Positions 26,432 to 35,661 of a stretch of 64,000 nt of DNA are shown in pieces; the first letter of the stretch is position 1; each line of letters opens with the position of its first letter. The DNA comes from Anaerolinea sp. (GTDB lineage Bacteria > Chloroflexota > Anaerolineae > Anaerolineales > Villigracilaceae): contig DYID01000007.1 in NCBI GenBank assembly GCA_020723805.1, positions 62,001-126,000 of the forward strand, written 5' to 3'. The notes under the pieces were generated by a model. It was not told the origin of the DNA and made no database searches. It saw only the letters and a program-made list of their open reading frames with translations. The position numbers and the translations under genes were made by a program.

Positions 26432-26701
26432 TTACGAAGTCTGAGATTCTTTTTCGACGTTCTCTTTCAACCGCGCCAGCGTCTTGCGCGCTACACCGAG
26501 CATCACAAGCACCGACACGGGAATTCCCGCAAACAACAAAGCCAGCGTGATCACCGGCTTTGTTCCAAATACACCATCAAGCCATAAGCCGAGAAGCACC
26601 GTAACCAAGATGATGACCAGGGTCAGACACCCCACCTGTCCGATCATGACGATCAACACGTTCGTCAGGATGCTTCTGCCTTTTTGTTCAGATTGTGTCA
26701 T
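26432..26701 (-). CDS. AtpZ/AtpI-like small membrane protein
   Basis: An 89-residue protein with two transmembrane helices (about residues 11-40 and 48-68), typical in size and position for AtpI/AtpZ proteins encoded first in atp operons, which assist c-ring assembly or Mg2+ supply. First gene of the Fo cluster; its ATG is eight bases from a strong -10 box, so the operon transcript is predicted to be leaderless. Confidence 0.75.
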   Translation of the reverse strand: MTQSEQKGRSILTNVLIVMIGQVGCLTLVIILVTVLLGLWLDGVFGTKPVITLALLFAGIPVSVLVMLGVARKTLARLKENVEKESQTS

Positions 26702-26709
26702 GTTGCACG

Positions 26710-26739
26710 ATTATAAACGAGGGGCGGAAGGTGTGTCAA
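26710..26739 (-). promoter_or_regulatory. Strong promoter of the ATP synthase Fo operon
   Basis: On the minus strand, perfect TTGACA (26739-26734) and perfect TATAAT (26715-26710) at 18-base spacing. Only eight bases separate TATAAT from the ATG, so the start codon is at or within a base or two of the transcript end. Confidence 0.8.
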
Positions 26740-26796
26740 ACAATAATCCAGACGACTTTGCTCGCCTCTTTTCGGACCTTCCGCCTGCCTCCGTTG

Positions 26797-28245
26797 CTAG
26801 AAAAGCGTCAACGCCGCCGCATCGGACCAGCCGAACCACGGGGCAAAGACGGTACCAATCAGAATCACACCCAACGCGAGCACGGTCAGGGTGATGAGAT
26901 ACGGACGGGTCAGCGGCACGGGGTGGTTTTCCTCGTCCTCATTCGGCATTCGGTACAGGTACACGAACTTCATCACGTTCAGGTAGTAGTACACGCCGAT
27001 GATCGAGTTGATAATACCCACAAACACCAGCCAGACATACCCCGCCTGCACGCCCGCCGTAAAGACAAACACCTTCGCCACGAATCCGCCAAACGGCGGC
27101 ATTCCCGCCAGCGAGAGGAAAGCAGCCAGCATCATCAACGCCAGCCAGGGATTGCGGCGGCTCAGGCCGGAGAAATCTCTGATTTCGTCCACTCCGGTCA
27201 CGCGGCTGAATGCCATGACAACGCCGAAGGCGAGCAGGTTCGTCAAAATGTACGCCGCAAGGTAAAAGATCACACTCGTCACGCCCAATTGTGAAAGGGC
27301 GACCACACCAATCATGGCATAACCGGCGTGAGCGACCGAGGAATACGCCAGCAGACGTTTGATATTTGTTTGTTGAAGGGTGAGCAGGTTACCCACTGTC
27401 ATGGTGATGGCGGAGAGGATGGCAAGGGTCAGCGTCCACGAGGCGGCAAACTCAGGGAAGGCGACGAAGAACAGGCGCACCAAGACGGCAAACCCCGCCG
27501 CCTTCGAAGCCGTGGACAGGAAGCCGGAGACCGGCGTCGGCGCACCTTCGTACACATCCGGCGCCCAGAAGTGGAACGGCACAATCGAGACCTTGAAGCC
27601 CAGCCCCACCAGGATCAATGCCAACACGCCAAACGCGGTAGTCAGGGGAAGGCTCTCTGCCTTGAACATCTCAACCAACTGATACAGGTTGGTCGTCCCG
27701 GCAAAGCCGAAGACCAGGCTGAAGCCGTAGAGCATGAATGCCGATGCGAGCGCACCGAAGAGCAGGTATTTGAAACCCGCTTCGGTGGACTTCTTATCCG
27801 CCAGCATGAAGCCGGAGAGGACGTAGAGCGGTATCGAGGTGGTTTCGATTGCAAGGTAGAGCATGACCAGGTCGGCGGAAACAGCCATCAGGTCCATGCC
27901 AAGAAGCGAGGCGAGGAGCAGAAGATACGCCTCTCCGCGCTGACCGATCTTCTCGTTGTCCATGAAGAGCAGGGCGGTCGCCGCTCCCGCAAACATGAAG
28001 AGCAGTTTGAAAAAGAAGCCGAGCCAGTCGAAGCGGATCATGCCGCCGAAGGTGGCGGTCGGTTCGCCCGGCTGACCGAAGAGCAGGCTGACAATTATGG
28101 CGGCAAGCAAACCGCCCGCCGTAAGCCAGCCCACGTTGCGCCGTCCTTCCGCCTTCCAGAACGGTTCGACGATAAAGATCAGGACGGCAAGTACGAGGAT
28201 GAGCACCTCGGGGAGGATGGACAGGAAAGTTGTCGAAGTGAACAT
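26797..28245 (-). CDS. nuoN: NADH-quinone oxidoreductase subunit N
   Basis: A 482-residue antiporter-like proton channel subunit of complex I with about 14 transmembrane helices. The conserved helix-7 lysine is in GFKVSIVPFHFWAPDVYEG and the helix-8 lysine in STASKAAGFAVLVRL. The start overlaps the stop of the preceding nuoM2 by one base (TAATG). It is the last gene of the cluster and ends about 95 bases before the atp promoter region. Confidence 0.92.
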   Translation of the reverse strand: MFTSTTFLSILPEVLILVLAVLIFIVEPFWKAEGRRNVGWLTAGGLLAAIIVSLLFGQPGEPTATFGGMIRFDWLGFFFKLLFMFAGAATALLFMDNEKIGQRGEAYLLLLASLLGMDLMAVSADLVMLYLAIETTSIPLYVLSGFMLADKKSTEAGFKYLLFGALASAFMLYGFSLVFGFAGTTNLYQLVEMFKAESLPLTTAFGVLALILVGLGFKVSIVPFHFWAPDVYEGAPTPVSGFLSTASKAAGFAVLVRLFFVAFPEFAASWTLTLAILSAITMTVGNLLTLQQTNIKRLLAYSSVAHAGYAMIGVVALSQLGVTSVIFYLAAYILTNLLAFGVVMAFSRVTGVDEIRDFSGLSRRNPWLALMMLAAFLSLAGMPPFGGFVAKVFVFTAGVQAGYVWLVFVGIINSIIGVYYYLNVMKFVYLYRMPNEDEENHPVPLTRPYLITLTVLALGVILIGTVFAPWFGWSDAAALTLF

Positions 28246-29759
28246 TATGCGCCTCCCAACAGGCGGAGGATGTTTTCAACGCCAGTCTGCACCATGGGAA
28301 CCATCAGACCTGGGAACAAGCCGAGACCAATCATCAGGATGCAGAGCGTGACGATGGCGATTTTGTCCAGCACGGTGATGTCGCCGACGTGTCCATGCAG
28401 TTTTTCGGGCAGTTCGGCGAAGAAGACCTTGCGGATGTTGGTCATGATGTACGCCGCAGTGATGACGATGGAAATGCTGGCGATGACCGCTACCAGCCAT
28501 TGCTTCTGCCAGACACCCATGAAGATGGGGAATTCAGCCACGAAGCCCGAGAAGCCGGGCATACCCATTGAGACCAGACCGCCGATGATGAAACCGACGC
28601 CGGCAAAGGGCATGATCTTCATCATGCCGCCCAGTTCGGGGATCATGCGGGTGTGCGCTCGGTCGTAGATCATGCCGGTGACGGCAAAGAAGAGAGCTGT
28701 CATCACGCCGTGCGAGAACATTTGTACGCCTGCGCCGGTCAATCCGTCGCGGTTGAGGGTCGAGAGACCGAGCATGACCAACCCCATGTGGGAAACGGAC
28801 GAGAAACCAATCATGTATTTCATGTCGGTCTGCACGAAGGCGATGTAGGCGCCATAGACCACCGCGATGCCGGCAAAGGTCATGATGAGCCATGACCAGT
28901 ATTTGGCGCCCTCGGGCAGGAGCATGATGCCCACACGCAGGGCAGCGAACGCGCCCAGTTTCATCAACACGCCCGCATGGAACATGGAGACAGCGGTCGG
29001 CGCGGCGACGTGACCATCCGGCGACCAGTTGTGGAAGGGCCAAATGCCGCCGAGTACTGCGAAACCGAGGAACACCGGCAGGAACCAGGCGATTTGAAGC
29101 GCCTGCGAGAAGCCGGCGTTTTCCATGACGAGCATGTCGAAGGACAGGATGCCGGTGTTTTTGTATTGTGTCCAGTACATGACAAGCACGCCAACCAGCG
29201 AAACCACCGAACCAACGAACAGGTAAAGGGTAAGTTTCATGGCGGCGTATTCGCGAGTTACCACCCAGCCCCAAATGGCGATGAGCAGGTACATGGGGAA
29301 GACCGCGATTTCGTAGAAGAAGAACAGCATGAACAGGTCGAGCGAGACGAACACGCCGAACACGCCTCCCGCCAGCAGGAACAGGAAGGCGAAGAACTCG
29401 CGCGGGCGGTCTTGAATGCCCGCTTTGACGTGCGGGTCTTCATCACCCCAGGAGATGAGCACACCCGTAAACATGACCACACCCGTCAGCAGGACGAGCG
29501 GGGCGCTCATGCCGTCCACGCCAAAGTGCAGGCTGATGCCCAGCGCAGGGAGCCAGTTATATTTCTCGACGAATTGATACCCTCCCAGCGACTGGTCGTA
29601 GGAAAAGTACACCCAGAGCGAGAGCAGCAGGGCGAATGTCGCCGAGGCAAGCGCGACCGCACGGGTTTCATTCCTCCGATGAGACGGCATCATGAGGATG
29701 ATCAATGCCGCCACCATCGGTGTGAACGTGATGGCACTTAGAACAGGAAAATTCATCAT
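28245..29759 (-). CDS. nuoM: Second NuoM-type subunit (NuoM2), lacking the helix-7 lysine
   Basis: A 504-residue paralogue of NuoM. It keeps the helix-5 glutamate (FFFYEIAVFPMY, E150) and the helix-8 lysine (HAGVLMKLGAF, K267), but at the helix-7 position, where NuoM has (A/G)(V/I)KxP, it reads FAVLGGIWPFHNW, so the central pumping lysine is missing. A second NuoM of this WPFHxWSPDGH type is the mark of the 2M complex I variant. It stands directly after the canonical nuoM (seven-base gap). Confidence 0.88.
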   Translation of the reverse strand: MMNFPVLSAITFTPMVAALIILMMPSHRRNETRAVALASATFALLLSLWVYFSYDQSLGGYQFVEKYNWLPALGISLHFGVDGMSAPLVLLTGVVMFTGVLISWGDEDPHVKAGIQDRPREFFAFLFLLAGGVFGVFVSLDLFMLFFFYEIAVFPMYLLIAIWGWVVTREYAAMKLTLYLFVGSVVSLVGVLVMYWTQYKNTGILSFDMLVMENAGFSQALQIAWFLPVFLGFAVLGGIWPFHNWSPDGHVAAPTAVSMFHAGVLMKLGAFAALRVGIMLLPEGAKYWSWLIMTFAGIAVVYGAYIAFVQTDMKYMIGFSSVSHMGLVMLGLSTLNRDGLTGAGVQMFSHGVMTALFFAVTGMIYDRAHTRMIPELGGMMKIMPFAGVGFIIGGLVSMGMPGFSGFVAEFPIFMGVWQKQWLVAVIASISIVITAAYIMTNIRKVFFAELPEKLHGHVGDITVLDKIAIVTLCILMIGLGLFPGLMVPMVQTGVENILRLLGGA

Positions 29760-29766
29760 CCACCTC

Positions 29767-31308
29767 TTAGAAAAGCATGACCACGGCTTTGTTGATCACG
29801 TCCAGTATCCAGGAGGGATACAAACCGATCCACAAGATCAACACCATGAGCGGGACCATGACGATGATTTCGCGCGTGTTGATTTCGGTCAATTTGTGTT
29901 CGCCATGCGCCCAATGTTCGTTCATGGGACCATGCAACACTTTCTTGATTCCCTTCAAAATGTATGCGCCTGTGAAGAGCAATCCCAGCATCGCTACGGC
30001 AGTATAAACCGCCATCACAGGCACGGAATTGACGCCGACGCCAAAGGAGCCCCGCACTACAAGGAATTCGGAAATGAAGCCGTTGAGACCGGGCAAGCCC
30101 AGCGACGCCATGCTGGTGAAAATCAGGATGCCGCCATAGACCGGCACCAGCGGGAACAAGCCGCCGAACTCCTCAAGGTTGCGGGTGTGAGTCCGTTCGT
30201 AGATGACGCCGACCAGAAAGAACATGCCAGCCGCCGATAAGCCGTGATTGAACATTTGCAGGATCGCGCCGTTCAGGGCGATGCGCGCATCGGCTGTACC
30301 GGCGGCATACGCGGCGGCGGCAATCCCCAGCACCACGAAGCCCATGTGATTGACCGACGAGTACGCCACCAGCCGCTTGAAGTCCGTTTGGGCATAAGAA
30401 CCGAACGCGCCGAAGACAATCGCGGCAACGGCAAGGAACGCCAGCGCGCCGGCAAAGTACTTGGCTTCCGCAGGATACAGCGGCAGGACCAGACGCAGGA
30501 AGCCGTAAGCGCCCAGTTTCAACAGGACGCCCGCCAGGATCATCGAGCCGGCGGTCGGCGCTTCGGTGTGGGCATCGGGAAGCCAGGTGTGGAAGGGCCA
30601 GAGCGGAACCTTGACCGCGAACGCAATCACGAACGCCCAGAAAGCAACCGTTTTGAATGTGCTGGCTGGAATGCCGCCGATGGGGGCTGTGTAGGCAGAC
30701 CACTGTTCTGTAATCGTCTGCAGGTCATAGGTCTTGAAAAGAACGCCCAACAACTGAACCGCAAGCAGCAGCCCCAGCGAACCGCCCATGGTGTAGATCA
30801 TGAACTTGAGCGAGGCGTAGTTGCGGTTGGCGCTTCCCCACTGGTTGATGAGGAAGTACATCGGGACCAGACCCACCTCCCAGAAGACGAAGAAGATCAG
30901 CAGGTCGAGCGCCATGAACACGCCGAGCATGCCCGTTTCCAGGAAGAGGAACAGCATCATGTACGCTTTGGTGCGGTCGTTGATGCTGAAGGAGGCGAGG
31001 ATGGCAATCGGGGTGAGGAGCGTGGTCAGCAGAACCATCGAAAGCGAGAGACCGTCCACGCCGAGGTGCAGGGAGGAGCCGATTGCCGCGTACCAGGTGT
31101 ACATCTCTTCGAACTGGTAACCGGGTTGTGACGGATCGAAGTTGAACCACAACACCAGCGACAGCACAAAGGGAACCAGGCTCGCCGCCAGCGCAAACCA
31201 CTTGTGAAGTTTCGCCTCATCCTTCGGCAGGAAGAGCATCACCAGCGCCGCGAGGGCGGGAAAGAACAAGATGGTCGAAAGAAGATGAGTAGAGATGAAA
31301 TCCATCAT
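29767..31308 (-). CDS. nuoM: NADH-quinone oxidoreductase subunit M (canonical)
   Basis: A 513-residue antiporter-like subunit. All channel residues are present: E144 in FVFWEVGLVPMYF, K233 in FAVKVPLWPFHTWLPDAH and the helix-8 lysine in LAGVLLKLGAYGFLR. About 14 transmembrane helices. Start follows AGGAGTAA, with two adjacent ATG codons. It pumps one proton per NADH in standard complex I. Confidence 0.93.
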   Translation of the reverse strand: MMDFISTHLLSTILFFPALAALVMLFLPKDEAKLHKWFALAASLVPFVLSLVLWFNFDPSQPGYQFEEMYTWYAAIGSSLHLGVDGLSLSMVLLTTLLTPIAILASFSINDRTKAYMMLFLFLETGMLGVFMALDLLIFFVFWEVGLVPMYFLINQWGSANRNYASLKFMIYTMGGSLGLLLAVQLLGVLFKTYDLQTITEQWSAYTAPIGGIPASTFKTVAFWAFVIAFAVKVPLWPFHTWLPDAHTEAPTAGSMILAGVLLKLGAYGFLRLVLPLYPAEAKYFAGALAFLAVAAIVFGAFGSYAQTDFKRLVAYSSVNHMGFVVLGIAAAAYAAGTADARIALNGAILQMFNHGLSAAGMFFLVGVIYERTHTRNLEEFGGLFPLVPVYGGILIFTSMASLGLPGLNGFISEFLVVRGSFGVGVNSVPVMAVYTAVAMLGLLFTGAYILKGIKKVLHGPMNEHWAHGEHKLTEINTREIIVMVPLMVLILWIGLYPSWILDVINKAVVMLF

Positions 31309-31369
31309 TTACTCCTATAGGATAGGCGTAGAAGGCATTCTCCAATGCCGCCGCGCCAGAGAGCGCAGC

Positions 31370-33529
31370 CTACGCCGCAAACACAAAGAAATACAGCGCC
31401 GCACCGATGACGATAAACGTCACCAACGCCAGCATGAGATACTGCTGGACGCGTCCGGTTTGGATGCCGCGCAGTTTTCCGCCGAACCAGTAGGTAATTT
31501 CCGCCGAACCATCGCCGATGGCGCGGTTGATGACGGGCAGGTCGAAGTAGTTGCGCAGCGCCGAACCCGTGCCCTGCGTGAAGGGACCGAAGGCATGCAG
31601 GAAGCCGTCAATCACGCCCTTGTCGAGGAACTTGTACACGACGTTCTCGGCGAACCAATAAGCGGGTCGGATGAAGAGGAAGTTATACGCTTCGTCGAAG
31701 TAGTACTTGTTCTTGAGAAGCGGGATTTGGAATTTGTCCTCGCTGACGGATTTGACGTTGCGATAGGTCAAATATCCCAGCGCCAAACCGCCAAGCGCAA
31801 CGACCAGTGAGGTCAGCAGAGGAATCCAACTGAATTCGGGCGCTTCGGGAACTTCCGCCAGGGTGTGACCAACGAAATCGTGGAACCAGTTCGGGACGAG
31901 TCCACCGAGGATGGGGAAATGCTCGGAGATGCCGACCCAGCCATAGGTCACGGCAAAGAACGCGAGGACGATGAGCGGCGTCGTCATCGTCCAGGGAGTC
32001 TCCTGGGCGTGTTTTGCTTCTTCCGTGCGCGGTTCGCCGAGGAAGGTCAGGGTGATTTGGCGCATGGTGTAGAAGGCGGTCAGGAAGGCGGCGATTGCCA
32101 GCGTGACGAAGACCGCAAGGTGACCGTGACCAAAGGCATCGGCGAGAATTTCATCCTTCGACCAGAAACCAGCCGTGACGAGCGGGAAGCCGGAGAGGGC
32201 GAAGCCGCCGATGAGGAACGTCCAGAAGGTAATGGGCATCTTCTTGCGCAGCCCGCCCATGTTGTACATGTCCTGCGGGTCCACGTGATGGTTGCCCGTG
32301 TGCAAAACGCCATGCTCCATGCCGTGAATGACGGAGCCGGAGCCGAGGAAGAGCAAAGCCTTGAAGAAGGCGTGCGTGATAAGGTGGAACGCCGCGGCGA
32401 CATACGCGCCAATGCCGAGCGCGGCGATCATGTAACCGAGTTGTGAAATGGTCGAGTAGGCGAGGACGCGCTTGATGTCGTTCTGCGCCACCGCGATGGT
32501 TGCGGCAAAGAGCGCAGTGAACGCGCCGATGAACGCCACGATGGTCATCGTGGTGGTGAGTTCATGCCCGTTCCAATCCGCCGTCAGCAGTGGGAACATG
32601 CGGATGACGGCATACACGCCTGCCGAGACCATCGTCGCGGCATGGATCATCGCGCTGACCGGGGTGGGACCTTCCATCGCGTCGGGAAGCCAGACGTGGA
32701 GGGGCCACTGCGCCGATTTGCCGACCGTGCCGATGAAGAGCAGCAGGGCAATCAGCCCCGAAGCGGTCATGCCGAACCAGGCGGGGGTCGAGGCGAGAGC
32801 GTGCAGGGTCTCTTCGGTGAAGATTTCGCGGAAGGTCAGTGTGCCGGTGGCGGAATAGAGGAAGGCAATCCCCAACAGCATGAACACATCGCCCACGCGG
32901 GTGGTCATGAAGGCTTTGACCGCCGCATCCCGTGCGGAGGGTTTGCCATACCAGAAGCCGATGAGCAGGTAAGAGCACAAGCCCATGATTTCCCAGCCGA
33001 CAAAGAGCGTGAGTAGATTGTCGGAAACCACCAGCGTGTACATGCCAAAAGCGAACAAGCCGAGGAAGGCAAAGAAGCGCGAGTACATCGGCTCGACGGA
33101 GGGGACGACATGTTTGTGCCCGTGCTCGTCGGTAACAGTCGCGCCGTGAGGCGGCAGACCCTTCACGTCATGGTCGCCGGCCGGTTGACCATAGTTGTGG
33201 TAGCCAACGCTGTACAGGAAAATCATGAAAATGGTGATGGCGACGAAGAACAGCACTGCCGCGCCGAGCGGGTCAATCAACACACCGATGCGGAACCAGG
33301 TATCGCCCGTCGGCAGCCAGTTGATGGCAGATTCAAAGGGATGTTCGCCCAAATGCTCCACCCCCAGCGCGCGGACAAATACAATCATACTCCCGATGAA
33401 CGAGAGCGCCGCCGCCCCAACCGCAATCGTGTGGCTAAGCGCCTTGCTCCTGTTCGTGAACAGCACAATCAGGAAAAACGCCAGCAGAGGAGGAAGGGGA
33501 ATTAACCAAATCAATGTTGTCGTTTCCAT
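31370..33529 (-). CDS. nuoL: NADH-quinone oxidoreductase subunit L with extended lateral-helix region
   Basis: A 719-residue distal antiporter-like subunit, roughly 100 residues longer than E. coli NuoL. Motifs: WEIMGLCSYLLIGFWY, GKSAQWPLHVWLPDAMEGPT and HAATMVSAGVYAVIR. The C-terminal tail first shows KYYFDEAYN and KGVIDGFLH, as in other NuoL, then an additional segment of about 27 residues (around residues 660-686, including VINRAIGDGSAEITYWFGG) before the usual LRGIQTGRVQQY and last helix. This is where the lateral helix lies, and lengthening fits an arm with one more antiporter subunit. The start at 33529 follows AGGGA. Confidence 0.92.
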   Translation of the reverse strand: METTTLIWLIPLPPLLAFFLIVLFTNRSKALSHTIAVGAAALSFIGSMIVFVRALGVEHLGEHPFESAINWLPTGDTWFRIGVLIDPLGAAVLFFVAITIFMIFLYSVGYHNYGQPAGDHDVKGLPPHGATVTDEHGHKHVVPSVEPMYSRFFAFLGLFAFGMYTLVVSDNLLTLFVGWEIMGLCSYLLIGFWYGKPSARDAAVKAFMTTRVGDVFMLLGIAFLYSATGTLTFREIFTEETLHALASTPAWFGMTASGLIALLLFIGTVGKSAQWPLHVWLPDAMEGPTPVSAMIHAATMVSAGVYAVIRMFPLLTADWNGHELTTTMTIVAFIGAFTALFAATIAVAQNDIKRVLAYSTISQLGYMIAALGIGAYVAAAFHLITHAFFKALLFLGSGSVIHGMEHGVLHTGNHHVDPQDMYNMGGLRKKMPITFWTFLIGGFALSGFPLVTAGFWSKDEILADAFGHGHLAVFVTLAIAAFLTAFYTMRQITLTFLGEPRTEEAKHAQETPWTMTTPLIVLAFFAVTYGWVGISEHFPILGGLVPNWFHDFVGHTLAEVPEAPEFSWIPLLTSLVVALGGLALGYLTYRNVKSVSEDKFQIPLLKNKYYFDEAYNFLFIRPAYWFAENVVYKFLDKGVIDGFLHAFGPFTQGTGSALRNYFDLPVINRAIGDGSAEITYWFGGKLRGIQTGRVQQYLMLALVTFIVIGAALYFFVFAA

Positions 33530-33537
33530 AAATGTCC

Positions 33538-33846
33538 CTACCACTTCATCATGTCAATTTCATCCGCCACGACCGTACGGCGGCTGCGATAGACCGAGAT
33601 GACCAGCGCCAAGCCCACCGCCACTTCCGCCGCGGCGACCGCGAAAACGATGATGGCAAATACCTGCCCTGCCATCAAGTGAACGTCACCGTAACGCCAG
33701 AATGCGGCAAGGTTGATGTTCACCGAGTTCAGCATCAACTCGATGCCGAGCAGGATGGCGACAGCGTTGCGCCGCGACAACACACCAAACATGCCAATGC
33801 TAAAAAGCGCCGCGGCAAAAATGAGATACCAGGAAAGTGGAACCAT
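33538..33846 (-). CDS. nuoK: NADH-quinone oxidoreductase subunit K
   Basis: A 102-residue protein with three membrane helices. It has the two buried glutamates of the E-channel: GIELMLNSVNINL in helix 2 and AAAEVAVGLALVI in helix 3. Standard length. Starts 12 bases after nuoJ and ends eight bases before nuoL. Confidence 0.94.
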   Translation of the reverse strand: MVPLSWYLIFAAALFSIGMFGVLSRRNAVAILLGIELMLNSVNINLAAFWRYGDVHLMAGQVFAIIVFAVAAAEVAVGLALVISVYRSRRTVVADEIDMMKW

Positions 33847-33858
33847 GGTCTGCGCCTC

Positions 33859-34386
33859 CTATTTCCCAGAGTTCCCGTTGCGGGGATTGAACGCGACATA
33901 GACCGCGCCCACCAGCGCCGCCACCAACAGGACAGATGCAACCTCGAACGGCAACACGTATCCCGCCGGCGAGACCAGCGCATTGCCCAACTCGGAAATC
34001 GCGTCAAAACCGACGGGGTAACTGGTCGCTGTTTTCGTCATGCCTTCCCAACCCTGAAGCAGGAAGTACAACCCGCCGAAGGTTAACACCGCCAGCACCG
34101 CGCCGAACCACCAGTTCTTGTTCATCTGCGGACCCTGGTCGCGCATATCTCTGCGGGTGAGCATGACGGCAAAGATGAACAGGATGGCAATCGCGCCGAT
34201 ATAGACCACCACCTGAACCACTGCCAGGAAATTGGCGTGCAGAATAACGTAGGTCACCGCCACGCCGAACAACGCCGCCACCAGCCACAGCGCGGCATGG
34301 ACAAGGTTACGCGTCGTCACCACCATGAGACCTGCAAACAACGTGACAAACGCAACCACCAGAAAGACAATTTGTTCACCAGTCAT
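33859..34386 (-). CDS. nuoJ: NADH-quinone oxidoreductase subunit J
   Basis: A 175-residue membrane subunit with five predicted helices. It contains the hallmark NLVHAALWLVAALFGVA and VVQVVVYIGAIAILFIFAVML, the latter being the TM3 segment whose pi-bulge takes part in coupling. It ends with a VAALVGAVYVAFNPRN helix. Normal length and position after nuoH. Confidence 0.93.
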   Translation of the reverse strand: MTGEQIVFLVVAFVTLFAGLMVVTTRNLVHAALWLVAALFGVAVTYVILHANFLAVVQVVVYIGAIAILFIFAVMLTRRDMRDQGPQMNKNWWFGAVLAVLTFGGLYFLLQGWEGMTKTATSYPVGFDAISELGNALVSPAGYVLPFEVASVLLVAALVGAVYVAFNPRNGNSGK

Positions 34387-34396
34387 AATTACCTCT

Positions 34397-35587
34397 TTAA
34401 TGTCCAGCCTCTACGATCCTCTTCCCCTCAATCCGCTCGCGTTCTCTGCGGCTGTAGGAGCGTGCAATTTCGAGCGCTCCCCACGCAACCAGGACGTTCG
34501 AGAGGAACATGCCGGTGACGTAGAGCCAGGTTGAGGTCCCCGAAAGAAGCGCGTTCATCAAAGCAGTCACCATGATGAGGGTAAACGCCAGCGGCGTGAG
34601 GAACTTCCAGTTGAACGCCAGCATGTGGTCAATGCGAATGCGGAGCAGGGTGTAACGCACCCACATGATGAGCCAGTATCCGATGAAGGCTTTGAAGAGA
34701 AGGACGGCAATGGCGAGGAAAGGACTGACTTTTTCCAGCCCAAAGAAACGGTAACCGCCAAAGAACAGAATTGCCCAGAAGCCGCCGAAGGTGAAGGCAT
34801 GCAGGAGTTCGCCCGCGTAGAACATGCCAAACTTCATGCCGGAGTATTCGATGTTGTAACCGGAGACCAGTTCCGACTCGCCTTCCGCCAGGTCGAAGGG
34901 AGCGCGTCCCAGTTCGGCGATTGCCGCAACGAGGAAAATCAATGCGCCCAGCGGCGCAAGCAGGACATACCAAATATCCTGTCCTTCGACGATGGCGGCG
35001 GTTCCCATCGAACCCGCCAAAATGGTGGGAATGAGCAGGGTCGCCAGCATGGGCACCTCGAAGGAAATCATTACCGCCACCTGACGGAACGCGCCAATCA
35101 GGGCATACTTGTTGTTCGACGACCAGCCCGCCATGATGATGGACAGCGTGCCGATGGCGCCGGCGGCGATGATGTACAGCACGCCGATGTTCAAATCCAC
35201 GCCGAGGATGGTGGGAGCCAGCGGTACCACCGCCCACAAAATCAACACCGACATCATCGAGAGCATCGGCGCAATGTTGTAGACGACCTTGTCTGCGCCG
35301 GCTGGGGTGATGTCTTCCTTGATCATCAGTTTGATGATGTCGGCAAACGGCTGGATCAAGCCGAATGGACCCAAACGGTTCGGACCGATGCGGTCCTGAA
35401 ACCGCGCCACCACTTTGCGCTCGACCCAGACCAGACCAATATCCAACACCATCAAAATGGAGATCAGGATCAGCACGCCAAGGAAACCAATCAGAATGTT
35501 TGCGGCAAGTTCGGGCATTCCCCAGGCGGTGAAAACGCCCAGCAACCAGTCCGCAGCAACTTTGAGGGGATCGTTCCAAAAACTCAT
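34397..35587 (-). CDS. nuoH: NADH-quinone oxidoreductase subunit H
   Basis: A 396-residue eight-helix subunit that forms much of the quinone chamber. Motifs: VWVERKVVARFQDRIGPNRLGPFGLIQPFAD, seen here as VERKVVARFQDRIGPNR then LGPFGLIQPFADIIKL, the loop RAPFDLAEGESELVSGYNIEYSGMKFG in two halves (RAPFDLAEGESELVSGYN, EYSGMKFGMFYAGE) and the C-terminal RIRIDHMLAFNWKFLTPLA. The C-terminus is long and charged. A hairpin separates it from nuoA upstream. Confidence 0.94.
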   Translation of the reverse strand: MSFWNDPLKVAADWLLGVFTAWGMPELAANILIGFLGVLILISILMVLDIGLVWVERKVVARFQDRIGPNRLGPFGLIQPFADIIKLMIKEDITPAGADKVVYNIAPMLSMMSVLILWAVVPLAPTILGVDLNIGVLYIIAAGAIGTLSIIMAGWSSNNKYALIGAFRQVAVMISFEVPMLATLLIPTILAGSMGTAAIVEGQDIWYVLLAPLGALIFLVAAIAELGRAPFDLAEGESELVSGYNIEYSGMKFGMFYAGELLHAFTFGGFWAILFFGGYRFFGLEKVSPFLAIAVLLFKAFIGYWLIMWVRYTLLRIRIDHMLAFNWKFLTPLAFTLIMVTALMNALLSGTSTWLYVTGMFLSNVLVAWGALEIARSYSRRERERIEGKRIVEAGH

Positions 35588-35602
35588 GCGTCGCTCCTAT
35601 TA

Positions 35603-35641
35603 CACAAAGAAAAGGCTGAATGGGGGAACCAATTCAGCCTT
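35603..35641 (-). terminator. Hairpin with T-run between nuoA and nuoH
   Basis: Minus-strand stem AAGGCTGAAT / ATTCAGCCTT (ten pairs, ten-base loop) followed by TTTTCTTTG. It lies inside the nuo cluster, 21 bases after the nuoA stop and 16 bases before the nuoH start codon. It may act as a partial terminator that lowers or regulates the rest of the operon. Confidence 0.7.
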
Positions 35642-35661
35642 CTCCATGATTTGCATACGAT

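Noticed and set aside
28245-29759. NuoM2 as an Mrp antiporter subunit
   Set aside because: It is embedded between nuoM and nuoN with overlapping stop/start and there are no mrp genes nearby.
30244-31131. 295-codon His/Glu/Arg-rich frame opposite nuoM
   Set aside because: Reverse complement of a hydrophobic membrane protein gene gives such polar frames; NuoM on the other strand is certain.
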